Part shown: in pieces, positions 22,026-34,258 of the stretch
Position numbering within the stretch: position 1 is the first letter of the stretch
Layout: every line of letters begins with the position of its first letter
DNA from: Hormiphora californensis
Taxonomy: Eukaryota; Ctenophora; Tentaculata; Cydippida; Pleurobrachiidae
Length of the DNA stretch: 64,000 nucleotides
Direction: 5' to 3'
Assembly: GCA_020137815.1 (NCBI GenBank)
Contig: CM035350.1
Coordinates: 2,781,037-2,845,036, forward strand
The notes under the pieces: model-generated
What the model was told of the DNA's origin: nothing
What the model saw: the letters and a program-made list of their open reading frames with translations, nothing else
The model's database searches: none
Made by a program: the position numbers and the translations under genes

Positions 22026-23348
22026 ACCCCTCCAACTTGGAGGGTGAGATTCCTTCCCACGCCCTTGAGATGCAGGCCGCGGCTAATGTCTACTTTTTTA
22101 GATAGCAATAGTGTCCTACAGACCAGGCAGGGAATCTTCAGGGGTGACCCGGCATACCCCGGGGTAAACCATGAAGCTCTTGAACTGCCTGGAGCATCTC
22201 ACATACCACTCCAAGGAAACAGAGCTGCCCTCCTTGGGTGGTGTGTTTTTCTCTCTTCCTTTCTCTAATCCGCTCATGACTCATCTCTCTCTGAATAGAG
22301 ATACCCCCCGGCCGGTATTACACCATCTCCCCAGCCTTGTGCACTGGGCCAAAGTAGATGGCTAAATACCGGCCAAAACCCGTCCTCCAGCAAAAGTCCA
22401 GGCTGGAGGAGGTCTAATCTCAACTGGCCCCCCTCTACCTTCTGTCCACCTAGCCTCTGGACAGGTATAAAAGGTCTAACAAGCTAGGTCATAACTGGCT
22501 AGCTACCACCGACTCTCGGCAAAATTCCCACGCCGAGGTCGAGATAAACTCAAGGGGTGTTTCCGTAGCCCAACAGGGAGAAACTACACTAACCAGTAGC
22601 CTCGCTACTACCTACGCTTCTTCAAAAGTCCATGAGAAGCGTAGGAGTTTCCCAAATGGCGATTACCCCCCAAACGATGAAGGTAACAAACCAACATCAT
22701 CACTCTCTACCAACAAACAAGCCTCCACAAAAACCTGATCAACAAACAGAACAAATCACTATCCCATGCTACAAAACAAATTTCTATGAGTGACACACAT
22801 AGATACCTAACCCACTAAACATTTCACACGCCAGAGTTCCGTTAATTGGGAAGGAACCTGCCCTAACTACCCCATGAACGGCCGGACGCTGCATCTGCAT
22901 CACGAACAAAAAGTGATGTTCCTTGAACCCGCATGGAGTACTGATTACAAATCAGAGGTTGGCAGCGCAAAATCTACAAAGGTGCCATGGTCAATGGAGC
23001 GTCCGAATTGTCCTAGCCAAGGCCACATCTAAAGCGATCAATGCTGAGATGCCACTCACCAAGGATCGCTGGAGATATCCGAGACTGGCACAATGTGAAA
23101 ACAGTGCTGGTGCGGTCCTTTTCATGGGACCTGTCAAGGCAGTTATGGGAGACGATTCCACCCTTATCTCCAAAACCATGGACACAAGACGGAGGAAGAA
23201 AACTCTCCCGGGGGAAAGAGGAAACTCTGGAACCTGAGCTCCGTCCTTCTCGGGCGTGAGGAACTGGCTGCCGGACGGGATAAAATCACAAGTAGAGGAT
23301 TGGAAGCGGAGGCGCATACAACAACAACAACAACAACCCCTCCAACTT
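22026..23348 (+). mobile_element. Retroposon-like insertion with (AAC)n tail and 13-bp duplication
   Basis: The 13-mer ACCCCTCCAACTT occurs at 22026-22038 and 23336-23348. The insert between ends in a (CAA)n tail (about 23318-23335). A microsatellite tail plus a long target duplication is typical of LINE/SINE insertion. Joining the flanks without the insert gives sequence similar to 1575-1605, supporting insertion into an older repeat. No intact protein is seen. A 5'-truncated or non-autonomous LINE is possible. Confidence 0.5.
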
Positions 23349-23639
23349 ATAAGGGTTCTGCAGCGTATGCCAAGTTCGCGCATCGCATGGGCAACTTCTG
23401 GCCCAGGTTTTTGTAAAAACGGGTTAAGGCTGCACGCTAGGGTCTGGACTTGGTTAAAAAACAAAGGATTGAGAGACGTGTTAATAGAAATAGCATGTAA
23501 TGCCGCTTTAGAAGCCTTACTAGTGGTGGGGGCGTTGCTTCGATTGACCGACCAATCAAAACGGCGTTCGCCTAGCACTAACAATGCGTATGCCCAAAAG
23601 CGGGATATAAATTATGATTATATTTGTATTGCCCATGTA

Positions 23640-23901
23640 AAGTCGGATTTTTTGAAACTGTCACCCCCTGGGTGGCACACGAGTTTTTATTAGCGCGTCG
23701 GAAACTTGTTTTCGCTCTCACGTCTTTGTTTCTTGACCAATTTGGTCAAACCAAAGTTTTACGGACTCACGAAATTATGCTCTTTCCGATAATATGCGGT
23801 TTTTTGCCGAAAAGTGAGAAAAATTGGGGGCTGTCACGCGCAAATACGACGCTGCACGTGAAAAGGGGGGGGGGGGGCGACAGTTTCAAAAAATCCTACT
23901 T
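23640..23901. mobile_element. TA-flanked MITE, copy 1 (262 bp)
   Basis: Terminal repeats AAGTCGGATTTTTTGAAACT and inverse, bounded by TA on both sides as in Tc1/mariner insertions. The same termini occur at 38648-38798. From 23349 to 23639 I see repeat debris but no gene. The copy ends about 200 bp upstream of the eIF2 gamma start codon. Confidence 0.75.
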
Positions 23902-24103
23902 TAAGGGGCAAATAGATGAACCCAATAAATCTCCCAAGCAGTGATTTTATTCAAATTCCAGGCTGCAATCAAAGCCTAGCTTAATGCAGCGCAGAGGAAA
24001 TTGCTAATCGTTGTTTAAGGCCATGTCGGATAGTGCCTAGTGGCCAGTGGGTATTTTGTTTAGAGTTTGCAGTTACTAACAAGTGTTTCAAATGTACTAG
24101 GAG

Positions 24104-26516
24104 ATGCAAAGTGGGACCTCGTCTCACCTGGCTATACAGGACCTTACTACACTTGATGTCACCAAGCTAACACCCCTTACTCCGGAGGTAGGTATTTTGT
24201 CTGTCTTTCTAACCGTCTTTTTATTGCTCGTTTAGAGTGTTGATGTTCTAGACCATGTTTAGAATTAAATTTCCTCGATAAAAAATGTAGTGCTGTGCAT
24301 GTTTTTATGTTTTTATTAATCAAGTGATTTATTCATTTTAGGTAATCAGCCGGCAAGCTACAATAAATATTGGTACTATTGGCCATGTAGCTCACGGGAA
24401 ATCTACACTCGTGAAGGCGATCAGTGGAGTACAGACTGTACGATTCAAGAACGAACTGCAGAAAAACATTACCATCAAATTAGGGTTAGTGACTAGTGTA
24501 GATCTCTTCTTCTATTCATTCTATCCTCTTTTTCTCTTCTATCAACTTATAAATCTTGTTTCTCTCTCTTTTTCCTATGATCTTTCTCTCCTCCTTATAT
24601 CCATTCTTCTCGTGTTCATTGTAACAGACTGGAGTGCTCAAGGTCTCGTGACTAGAGGAACAGTTTAGAATTGCCACATGAAGCTTGTTTGTTACTTGTT
24701 CCCTCACGTGATCGCAGTTAGCGACTCAATACCAACTTTGATAGTTCATTGGTTCTCTGTTGAAAGTATTTCCTCTCACCAGATATCTTGTTTTCTTGTT
24801 TGTTTCGTTCATACTTTACAAGCTGCTCAAGTAACCTGGTATTTACTGTGCATTACATTCGATAACATGATGCTACTCCGCACTGAGATGCTCCTACCAT
24901 TTCTTGTCCTTCTGGGAGCGTGTTATGCAGGTACAGTCGCACCCCTTATCTACCGGCCCCCTTATTTACTGGCCCCCGATCGTATAATTGGGTTCCGATT
25001 ATTAAAAACATGAATGTAACGTGATAACATTCTAAACTCCTTCCAGGAACTGTGACCGTTGAGAACTTTGCTCTTGAATCGGCCAATTTTACCACTCACA
25101 ATGGTACTACCTTTATCAAGAGCTACCTACAATTGGAGTTTGAAAACGGCACTCAAGGTCGGATGTGTCGGCGATCAAACTACTACAACTACTATGGTTA
25201 TCGGTACTCCTCACTACCCGATTACTTGCTCGAAGAAATCTGTGAGGACAACGGTTACTCAACGGCTGCTTACTTAGGTTACACTTATGGGTCTTATGGG
25301 TCCGAATCCTGGATAGACACATTCGTTGTCAAAGGTTGTGGCCAATACGATATCGCCGGAAGCACTGTGTCAGCCTGCTTGGATGCTTTTACAACTGTAA
25401 AGGGCTGTCGTGACTCCTTCATAATCGGCTGTGGCTGTGGCCCTGGAGAAAACGTGACCCTAGGAGGGTGCAATCCATGTCCAGTGAACATGTTCAGCCA
25501 CGCTGGGGTCTGTGAACCCTGCGGGGTGGGGGAATCCGCACCTGAGGGTTCCTCTGAGTGTGATTGTCCCCCAGGGACTGCCCGAGGGGAGGATGGGCGA
25601 TGTTTGCCATGTTACGCTCTCTGGTACGGAGAGGATGGTGTCTGTAAAAGATGTCCCGATGACAGTGAGGACTGGGGTGCCGGGATGGGAAGGTGTGAGT
25701 GTGGGGAGGGAAAGTACTGGGACAGGATCGAGAACAGCTGCATAGAAGGAACTGAGGACGAGACAGAGAAACCAGATGATGAGCCAACTGACGACTCGAC
25801 AATAATTGATGATCATGATGCTGATAAACACAATTGTTCGAGGGTGATGGATGAAGACACCAAGGACAACTCTACAGGAGGACAAGGAAACCAAAAACAA
25901 CACATCAGGAATAGGAGATGGTACCACAGAGGATAAAGAGGGGCAAAATGAAGGAGACGGGTCGATCGATAACGGAGGAGGTAGGGAAAGAGAAGCAGGA
26001 TTCCAGCCAATTCTCATGGAAAGAATGGTTAGTTGTTGGGGCTACTCTTGTCGTGGCAGTTGGTTTGGTTCTGCTGGCGATGGTAGCTGTGCTACGGAGG
26101 GGCACCCCTAGCAACGTCATCGTAACATCAAGTAGAATTGTTGAGGATGCTGTCGTTATGGATACGGTAGAAGAGGAACGGTACGGAATTCCGCAGGGAC
26201 AGGAAGTGGAACTACCGGAATTCAGCACCCTCACCTTGTAAAGAACACATGTAACTGAACTCGAGATATAGACTGTAAGCTGCAGTAGATTGTTAGAATG
26301 TGAGTGTGGACATATTTTGGATTGTTTGTTAGCATTAAAGTAATGCCGTGTAGTTTGTAGATAAATAAAGTTTCTTAAAACATATACGTGTTTTAATTGT
26401 TGGGATTTGAAGATGCTATGGCAAGGAAGTATGTTAAGGTCAAAGAGATGTAAAAAAGACTCAATCATCCTATAACTTTCTCTGTCACTCACTCTCTTTC
26501 TCCCTCCCTCTCTCCC

Positions 26517-26597
<81 letters not shown>

Positions 26598-28246
26598 CTA
26601 TCTCTACCTCTCTCTCACTCCAGGTATGCTAACGCTAAGATCTACAAGTGCGACAACCCGAAGTGTCCTCGGCCAGACTGCTACAGGTCGGCGTCCAGTA
26701 ACAAGGAAGACATCTTCCCCTGTGATAGGCTCGGCTGTACGGGCAAGTTCCAGCTTCTCCGACATGTCAGCTTTGTAGATTGTCCTGGTCACGACATTCT
26801 TATGGCGACCATGCTGAACGGAGCTGCTATCATGGACGCAGCACTTCTCCTCATTGCAGGTACATAAGTTAGGGGCTGTTTGCATTTGAGTGTGAAATTT
26901 TGGGTGCGAGGTATGGGGGGCATGTTTCAGAGGGACATGTTTTAGTGGTGTATCAAAATGACAATCGTTGCCCCATCTCTGACAGGCAACGAGACATGCC
27001 CTCAGCCGCAAACCTCCGAACACATGGCGGCTATTGATGTCATGGGTCTGAAGCACATTCTAATTGTTCAAAACAAGATCGATTTGATCCGAGAACAGCA
27101 GGCCTTGGACCAGTTTAAACAGATTACCGAGTTCAAAATGGGAACCAATGCTGCCAACGCCCCCATTGTACCCATATCCGCTCAGCTGAAATACAACATC
27201 GAGGTCATCTCGGAATACATTGTCAAAAAGATTCCCCTCCCCATTCGTGATTTCACCTCTGAACCAAGGTAATATATTACTAATCACTGGTCCATGATCA
27301 CACTTAGACCCATTCTTCTGATGCCCCTTTTTAACATTTGTGTCCTCAGGCTTATTGTTATCCGGTCGTTCGATGTGAATAAACCCGGAAGTGAGGTTGA
27401 AAGTCTCAAAGGTGGCGTGGCTGGTGGCTCTCTCTTGAAGGGTGTCCTACGAGTAGGCCAGGAAATCGAGGTTGGTAGAAAAACAAACAGGCTGCAATGT
27501 GCTTTCTCCTTTTAAATTGGCCGTGTGCAGTTTTTGTATCAGTTTTTTAGTTAGTTATGTGCTGAATATATCTACTGGTTAATTTAAAACTCAAATTCAT
27601 AACAGGTTCGTCCTGGTATCACTACTAAAAATGCGGATGGTTCTCTGCACTGCAAACCCATTAAATCCAGAGTCCTTACAATGTATACGGAAGGTAACGA
27701 TCTCCAATTTGCTGTTCCCGGTGGATTAATTGGTGTTGGAACGAAGATCGAACCGACTCTTTGCATTGCTGATCGATTAGTTGGGCAGGTGAGTGTTCAG
27801 ATGTGTGTGATTGTTCAGATGTTTTGATCACTTTAGTAAATCGTAATACTGCGAGTTCTTCGGTTTACAATTCTTTGCTTCAGGTGATTGGTTCAGAAGG
27901 ATCGTTACCACCTATTTACTATCAAATTGAAATCCAGTACCACTTAATGAGGCGATTACTGGGTGTTCGATCGGAAGGAAAGGCAAAGGGAGCAAAGATC
28001 ACTGATTTGTCCAAGAATGAAGTACTGCTAGTGAATATCGGATCGTTGTCAGCGGGAGGCCGAGTTACTGCGACCAAGGATATGAAAAGCAGATCAGGAG
28101 AGATTGAGAAGCGAGCCAAGATCGTACTGAATAACGCCGTGTGTACTGAAGTGAAGGAAAAGATCGCCATCAGCAGGAAAATCAACAAGCACTGGCGACT
28201 TATCGGATGGGGTGAAATCAAGGGAGGAATGAAAATGGCGATTTGA
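24104..28246 (+). CDS. EIF2S3: Translation initiation factor eIF2, gamma subunit
   Basis: Seven exons: 24104-24187, 24342-24484, 26624-26859, 26986-27268, 27350-27470, 27606-27788, 27884-28246, giving 470 residues, the usual length. It is the GTPase subunit of the ternary complex that delivers initiator Met-tRNA to the 40S ribosome. The G1 loop GHVAHGKST (42-50), DCPGH, NKID and the SAQLKYN segment are intact, as are the beta-barrel domains 2 and 3 and the C-terminal HWRLIGWG. Splice phases agree at every junction. Intron 2 (24485-26623) is far longer than the others and contains a complete same-strand gene and a long CT tract just before the acceptor. Confidence 0.95.
24867..26241 (+). CDS. 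Cysteine-rich type I membrane protein, nested in an EIF2S3 intron
   Basis: Exon 1 (24867-24930) encodes a signal peptide ([21 protein letters not shown]). Exon 2 starts at 25047. The ectodomain has an N-terminal region with N-glycosylation sequons, then cysteine-rich modules like TNFR/ephrin-receptor GCC2 repeats ([32 protein letters not shown]). An acidic linker follows. One TM segment (about 26025-26090, [20 protein letters not shown]) and a short cytoplasmic tail come last, in another frame. The first frame stops at 25936, so either a small intron lies at about 25840-25950 or there is a frameshift. A polyadenylation hexamer AATAAA near 26364 ends the unit. The ligand is unknown. Confidence 0.7.
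26514..26622 (+). repeat. (CT)n tract acting as a very long polypyrimidine stretch
   Basis: More than 35 CT units plus CT-rich flanks run up to the CAG acceptor of EIF2S3 exon 3 at 26621-26623. Confidence 0.9.
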
Positions 28247-28815
28247 GGATTTTGAGTTTTTTTTTATCGATTGACGATTTGCTAATTGATTGGCATTTCT
28301 GTAATATGTGTTTCGTTTCTTTTTGCATAATTCGAAATGTCGCATTTTGGCCAAACTTGGTAAGTGCCGCCTGTCTCTCGCCTCAGTCACACAATTTGAA
28401 ACATAGAGACAGAGCGCGCGAGGGCTCGCTTGAATGAAAAGTATCCTCGTTTTCGCGCACACCTATGGTCCGTGCAATTGCAAATGCGACATTTCGAAAC
28501 CATCTCATCTCCTTCGATAACCATCGAGGAAATTAGTTTCGCACCTTGATCTGCGAAACCGGCAAACAAAAGGCCATTTATCACTTCGTACGGTTGCGAG
28601 GTTGCTCATTGGCCAGTGCAAGTTTTGATGAAGGAGTATACAAATGTGATGTGAAATCGGAGTTTGTTGTGCATGTCACTTGTCACGTTTCTTGCATGTT
28701 AAACCATTAAAACACCGAGCAAATACGAATTTGTTGTGATTTGTTTTGGTCGAGTTGTCCTGTCTTGTGCTCTTCGTCAAAATATGACCTGAAACTTTAG
28801 TCCATAATCGTCAAG
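28247..28815. other. Short intergenic region between EIF2S3 and arginase
   Basis: About 570 bp with a GC/CpG-richer patch near 28400-28460. It presumably holds the eIF2 gamma 3' UTR and the arginase promoter. I see no clear TATA box or polyadenylation hexamer and no gene. Confidence 0.5.
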
Positions 28816-30223
28816 ATGGATTTTCTGCTGTGTAAGTTCCACTTTTTAGTTGCCAGGTTAGACTGTTTGTACAAAACAACTTTTTAGTTGTACTTGTAGT
28901 GAATGAAGTTGTACCTACTCAAATTCTCGAAACGTCTCGCCAGTTTTGTCACTTTGTCAGTCATCTGTGTATTTTGTCTTCCCTATCGTCTTCTATTTTC
29001 GTGCAGGTGGATGTAGAAAGGATAAGAAAAGGAGGGATAAATACGAGAGTGAAAAGGGATTGGCAAATCATGGATTTGAAAAAAGCACTACTTCGAGTAT
29101 CAAGGGTACAGGTAGTCACAGTGAATCAGGAGATAAAGATATACCAAAGACCATTTATGTGAATCTTTTGCCACTGTGGAAAGGGCAACAAAAACAGGGT
29201 GTTCGATACGCACCGTCAATTTTAAATTCCATGGTAAACGAAGCTTCCAACTCGGACAAGCGACTCGTGACATGTTTCTATAAAGATGATGACCTGAACA
29301 AGGTGTCCGGGGGTCAGAATGAAGAGGCAGCATATCTCGCTCACATGAACAAACTGACCAGGAAATTGTCACAAAATCTGACCGATTACAAGTCAGGTGA
29401 CACCGTCCTAAACTTTGGCGGAGATCACTCCGTATCGATGGCGACGATTCAGAAAATGTACCATATTTATCCTGATTTGAGGGTTATCTGGATTGACGCT
29501 CATGCAGACATCAATTCTCCCACTACCAGCCCCTCAGGTATGTACTAGTAACACTTGCAACCTAGAAACATCATTTTGTGAACCTGTTCACACTATGTTA
29601 ATACACTACCACAGGTAATTTCCACGGTATGCCAGTGTTCTACATCAGCGACCTGACCGACATCCACCGGTTTTCAACACAGATAGCCCTTGAGAATATC
29701 GCCTATTTTGGGGTCCGAGATGTTGACGTGGAGGAGATAAGGGTGATGAAAAACAACGAAATGACAAACATCACAAGAGCCGAGATCATCCGAAGAGGTA
29801 AATTAGGACTGGGAGTGAGATTAGGTTTAGGAAAGCTCTGTCTAGACAAAACTTTCCTAGACCCAGACAGTGCGCTCAGATAGGGTCGGCCAACATTTTA
29901 AACCCTCTCACAAACATTCATCCCACACAGGTTCAAGTACAGTTCTTAGCGAACTCATCGAGGAAAAGGAACTGTACAAACACCCCGTACATATTTCTTT
30001 CGACATTGATGCCATTGACCCAACTGAATGTCCGAGCACCGGAACTACAGCAGATGACGGAGTAAAAACGGCAGATGTTGTAAAACTTATCAAGAAGATC
30101 AAGGAAACGGGAAACCTTGTTTCAATGGATATTGTCGAGTTTAATCCATTGGTTGGATCGGATTCCGATGTGGAAACGACAGTCAAGTCAATCATGAAAA
30201 TTATGAAGGAGATTGTGAGTTGA
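28816..30223 (+). CDS. Arginase (ureohydrolase family)
   Basis: Four exons (28816-28831, 29007-29537, 29615-29797, 29931-30223) give 340 residues. The enzyme hydrolyses L-arginine to ornithine and urea with two Mn ions. All metal-binding motifs are present: GGDHS (143-147), DAHAD (169-173) and SFDIDAIDP (266-274). SGNFHGMP matches the substrate-binding SGNxHG segment. The unusual part is an N-terminal extension of about 50 residues, starting MDFLLCGC and then a Lys/Arg cluster, which could be palmitoylated and membrane-tethered (inference). The first exon is only 16 bp; the start rests on the ATG and on phase continuity. Agmatinase is less likely given the active-site loop. Confidence 0.88.
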
Positions 30224-30643
30224 GTTGTGAAGGAGAGAAAAGTGTAAAACAACTGTCTAACAATTTTAACAAATTAAAATCTACAGATAAGAAAAAAGTG
30301 AAGAGATACTATCTACGAGATGATCTAGATTCTAGAACAAATTTTAAGATTAAAACTTTGCCTTTTACTTTTAACGACATAAAATATGGGCCGTCAACGA
30401 TGTCTTTTTGGAGATTTTACTCACACAGTTTTTCGGTACAATTTGCTCTATCTATTAGAGTTAGTAATTATTGTAAATTAAACACAATTAATCAATGCTG
30501 TCATTCCTCCGTGGCCGTTTTCCTCACTTTATTTAAATTTCAGTCGGTTCAGAGTGATCCATGTGTTTCTTGAGAGATTTTCCCAGATGTTGTACCTGTA
30601 ACATAATTGCACATTTTAGCTCCCATGTTATTTAGCTCATGCC

Positions 30644-32134
30644 ATGTCAAGATGGCTACTGCCCTTCCTAACCCTTCTTATCACCACACACGGACGGACA
30701 TACAAAGATAGATTTTATTTTGACGTTTACGAGGGGAACACCCCTGGACAACTTGTCGAGGTTCAAAAGCGGAGTTTTCTATACACAGAGGAGGGGACGT
30801 TACAGGTGACACTACAATGTTCGAACATCCTAAATGAGAACTGGGGTGCTAGGGGACCTGTGTTCAATGTTTTTCTCTGTGATGAGACACCCCGTACCAA
30901 CTGGCTGTATCTCTACCCCATATGGGGGATGTGTTTTAATGGTGAACACCCCTACCACCACTGTACCATCTCATCTCTCACCCAAACAACTGCCGACACG
31001 TGGACACTCAATACTACTGTTGCCAAGGGAACCGGTTTGGTTGCCAGGATACGGCCCTGTCCCATCTACTCAGGGTCCTTCAGTTCCGGCCCAGATGTAA
31101 GTGTTGCCAAGGTGGACTGTCTGTATACGGGCATAATGATGAACGGAGATAAGAGGCTCTCCGGAGATGAGACATGGAACCCACTTCTATTTGCCTGTCT
31201 CACCGTCATATACGGGGCTCTCACTGCCAAGGCCGTCTATGAGATTGTTCGACATTGGAACTATTTTATCCGGTGCAGTATCTATGTTTACTGTCTACTT
31301 TTCTGCAAGTTTGGCTACGTGCTTTGCGGTTTATTTTACTACAACTTCATTCTGCGAACAGGGGACACTTGGAAGGGTTACCAAGACTGGGAGTTCCTAC
31401 TAGCTATGACTCTGGCGGGTAAATTCACAGCATACTACATCAGTCTCTTCATGATTGCGTCAGGCTATTGTATCTACAACTCAACCCCTTTATTTGAAGA
31501 GCGGACTGTTGCAGTCAGTGCCACCGTTCTCTTTACAGCCTTCTTCTATCTTTTTATCATTAACGATAGCTATGTAGAGGTGCCAATGGTTGTCATCCTA
31601 TCAGCCGCATATGCTGCAATCCTAGCACTCTTCTGGGCATTCCACTTCAAGAGGTTACTTCTGGTGAGGTATGAGTTTCACGGGGTCGAGGAGAGAGAGG
31701 GAGGAGCATGCGTTGCCCGGCAACAAGTCAACATGAAGGAAATTCTAGTTGGCCTCGCATTTGGCGAAATCATCGCCTTCTTGATCTTTATAATCGTCTT
31801 TGAGTTCTTCCACGCTGAAAACTACCCCATACCCGGTTCTACTGGAGTTATGGTTGTGGAGAGTCTGGATTTCCTTATAATCGCACCCCTGGTCCTCTTG
31901 TTCAACACCCGGGACCTGTCAAAGTTCTACCCAACACCACCACCCCCTCCCATAATCCATATCATCAAGACCCCTGGAGAGGGTATGAAGATCTCAATAG
32001 CACCCGGTGACTCCTCGGCCGCAAAGTTATTCGTGGAAGAGGAGGAAAGTGATCATGTTCAGGTTCTTCCCTTTTTCTTCCCGGACACAAGTTTTACCAT
32101 CTCTGATGACGATCACGAGGACGATGAATTGTGA
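30644..32134 (+). CDS. Signal-peptide 7TM protein of the GOST / GPR180 type
   Basis: An intronless ORF of 496 residues. A signal peptide (1-18) precedes a cysteine-containing ectodomain of about 165 residues with sequons. Seven hydrophobic segments run from about 180 to 425, and an acidic, Pro-rich cytoplasmic tail ends EDDEL. The SGYCIYNSTPLF segment resembles the GYGI-x3-L signature of GPR107/TMEM87/TMEM145-type Golgi proteins. These proteins have a GOLD-like lumenal domain and act in Golgi trafficking. Family assignment is from topology and one motif only. From 32135 to 35240 there is no convincing gene. Confidence 0.65.
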   Translation: MSRWLLPFLTLLITTHGRTYKDRFYFDVYEGNTPGQLVEVQKRSFLYTEEGTLQVTLQCSNILNENWGARGPVFNVFLCDETPRTNWLYLYPIWGMCFNGEHPYHHCTISSLTQTTADTWTLNTTVAKGTGLVARIRPCPIYSGSFSSGPDVSVAKVDCLYTGIMMNGDKRLSGDETWNPLLFACLTVIYGALTAKAVYEIVRHWNYFIRCSIYVYCLLFCKFGYVLCGLFYYNFILRTGDTWKGYQDWEFLLAMTLAGKFTAYYISLFMIASGYCIYNSTPLFEERTVAVSATVLFTAFFYLFIINDSYVEVPMVVILSAAYAAILALFWAFHFKRLLLVRYEFHGVEEREGGACVARQQVNMKEILVGLAFGEIIAFLIFIIVFEFFHAENYPIPGSTGVMVVESLDFLIIAPLVLLFNTRDLSKFYPTPPPPPIIHIIKTPGEGMKISIAPGDSSAAKLFVEEEESDHVQVLPFFFPDTSFTISDDDHEDDEL

Positions 32135-32540
32135 TACTTTTTGTAATGTTTTATGAGTTTTATCTATCTTATCTATCTTATTGTATTTCATGGTTGTAGA
32201 TGCCTAATTTTATTTCACCAAGCTCAAAAAACTCGCTGTTTGATGTGTTCTACTATAGATGATGAGAGAAAAGAAGAGGTCTAGCCACTATGTCAAATTA
32301 AGCTACACCATATGCATATGCAATATCATATTGTGTCTCGCTGTTTCTCCATCCTTCTCTCTCAGTCTCCCTTTTATTCTCGTTCTCTTCATTTACGTCC
32401 CCGTCTTCAGTTATGTCTCTTTCAATGCAATAAAATGAGCTAATTTGCAAAGAGAATCCTGAACATTGTGATAAATCGTGATATATCGGTCGACTTATGT
32501 ATCTAGTGACTGATATTAATAGTTATTTAAAGAGAGAGGG

Positions 32541-32627
32541 AGATCAGAGAATGAGAGGATAGAAAGATGGGTAGATAGAGAGACTCTTGCTGTATCTATC
32601 CATCTTTCTATCCTTTCTGAGAGAGGG
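32541..32627. repeat. Short hairpin, 22-bp core arms
   Basis: GGATAGAAAGATGGGTAGAT and its inverse (one mismatch) flank a loop of about 16 bases, and GA/CT flanks extend the pairing. Confidence 0.7.
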
Positions 32628-33969
32628 TTTGATACACATCACTACTTGATGTGGAGAGATTAAATGTATCATTTATCTATCACATGTGATCACATTCGAG
32701 TGCTGTGTGTCTTTTTGTGAACACATTGTATCTGGTGGTGGACCATCACAGGGGTGAATGAGATGCTAAAGATGAGGGAGATATTCTGTGAGTTGCCGGG
32801 GAGGGGGCGCTGCAACAGATTTAGGGTCAAGATGCCGTTTATATAATGAGTGTTCATTGTCATGGTAAAATGGAGCTGAAAGCAAGTTGTTTTTCCTCTG
32901 TACGCCAATTGCTTTCTAAGAAGGCTTCACTTCCGAGGCCCGAGCCTATGCAGCCTGTGAGATTATCATCAAATTTTGGCACAGCAGTTTCGGATAATGA
33001 TATCCTTATCCACTGATATTCAATATAATTCACCAAATTACCGAGGAGGAAGCTTAATACGAATTACGCCCATGTTGGCAGTCCTCTTGTGTATATTTGT
33101 ACAACGACCCCTCTTCCTTCTATTATAACCAATGTTTGTTTTGCTGGGTGCAAAAGTCGAAACTAATTTGTGAAGTTTTAGCCCCGCTACATTGTCCTCA
33201 ACAACATTATCGAGGCCAGGGTTGCAAAAGATTAATTGCAGTTGTTGTGTAACAATAGTAGTTGTTGCACCGGGGTCCCACTCAGGGAGTGAGACGTTCA
33301 TTGTAGTTAACTCATTACCCTCTTTGTTATCTTTTCTATCCATATCCCCGACCTCTCTTTTGTCCCGACAGGGCCAGACGGCACATGACGTCATATAAAA
33401 AACAGTTCCACGGCGAACGTGACTCGTCATTTTCTTTTTCATTTAACTGTTTTTACCTCTCCCTCTCTCTTCTCAACACCACATCTTCTCACATCCTTCC
33501 CTGGGTGATGTGCTTTTGATTGCTTGTCGCATGTTGTATCTAACCGAGAGAGGGTTAGATATGTATCAAGAACATGCATATATCTTGCGTTATCGAATAT
33601 ATTATGGGTAGTATGACATTGTGTCTGTATCTGTCTGTATCTCTAGCCAGACCTCCTTCAATGGCCGACATCCGTGACATCATAGCGACATCATAACGAC
33701 ATCATAGTGACGTCACTTATCATTGGTCCAGGAAAGGTCTTCAGTCTGATCGACGATCGTGGCTAATACGATAAACTATGTTTTATGTTTATCATGGTCT
33801 GAGCATTATAAGCGATCTCAATCTTGAATATCATGACGATTAGCAGGGAGGTGATCACGCTCCATCTGTATAATTGTAGCGGTATATTTCATGAACATGG
33901 CTATAGCTACCCTGTAGAAGGGTCATAAAACACCACAGAATTATCCACTCATGTCTGCAAATTGTATTC

Positions 33970-33978
33970 TTTTCTCTA

Positions 33979-34064
<86 letters not shown>

Positions 34065-34160
34065 CCTTGTAATTATGATATTGTATCAGGTATATCAGCC
34101 CTTCCTCACTCCAGTGATGGGGAGAAGATGAGATGAACTTGGGGATAAGGAGGAGAGAGA

Positions 34161-34255
<95 letters not shown>
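33970..34255. repeat. Opposed (CT)n and (GA)n tracts
   Basis: A CT tract (33979-34062) and a GA tract (34154-34254) lie about 90 bp apart, so the two can pair as a giant stem. ORFs reading Ser-Leu or Arg-Glu across them are not genes. Confidence 0.9.

Positions 34256-34258
<3 letters not shown>

Noticed and set aside
25460-26017. Minus-strand ORFs opposite the cysteine-rich gene
   Set aside because: Antisense shadows of a well-supported coding exon. The same holds for 57385-58187 opposite ABCG and 20171-20542 opposite the FYVE exon.
33038-33442. 134-codon minus-strand ORF
   Set aside because: No recognisable domain, no splice partner and no compositional signal beyond chance.
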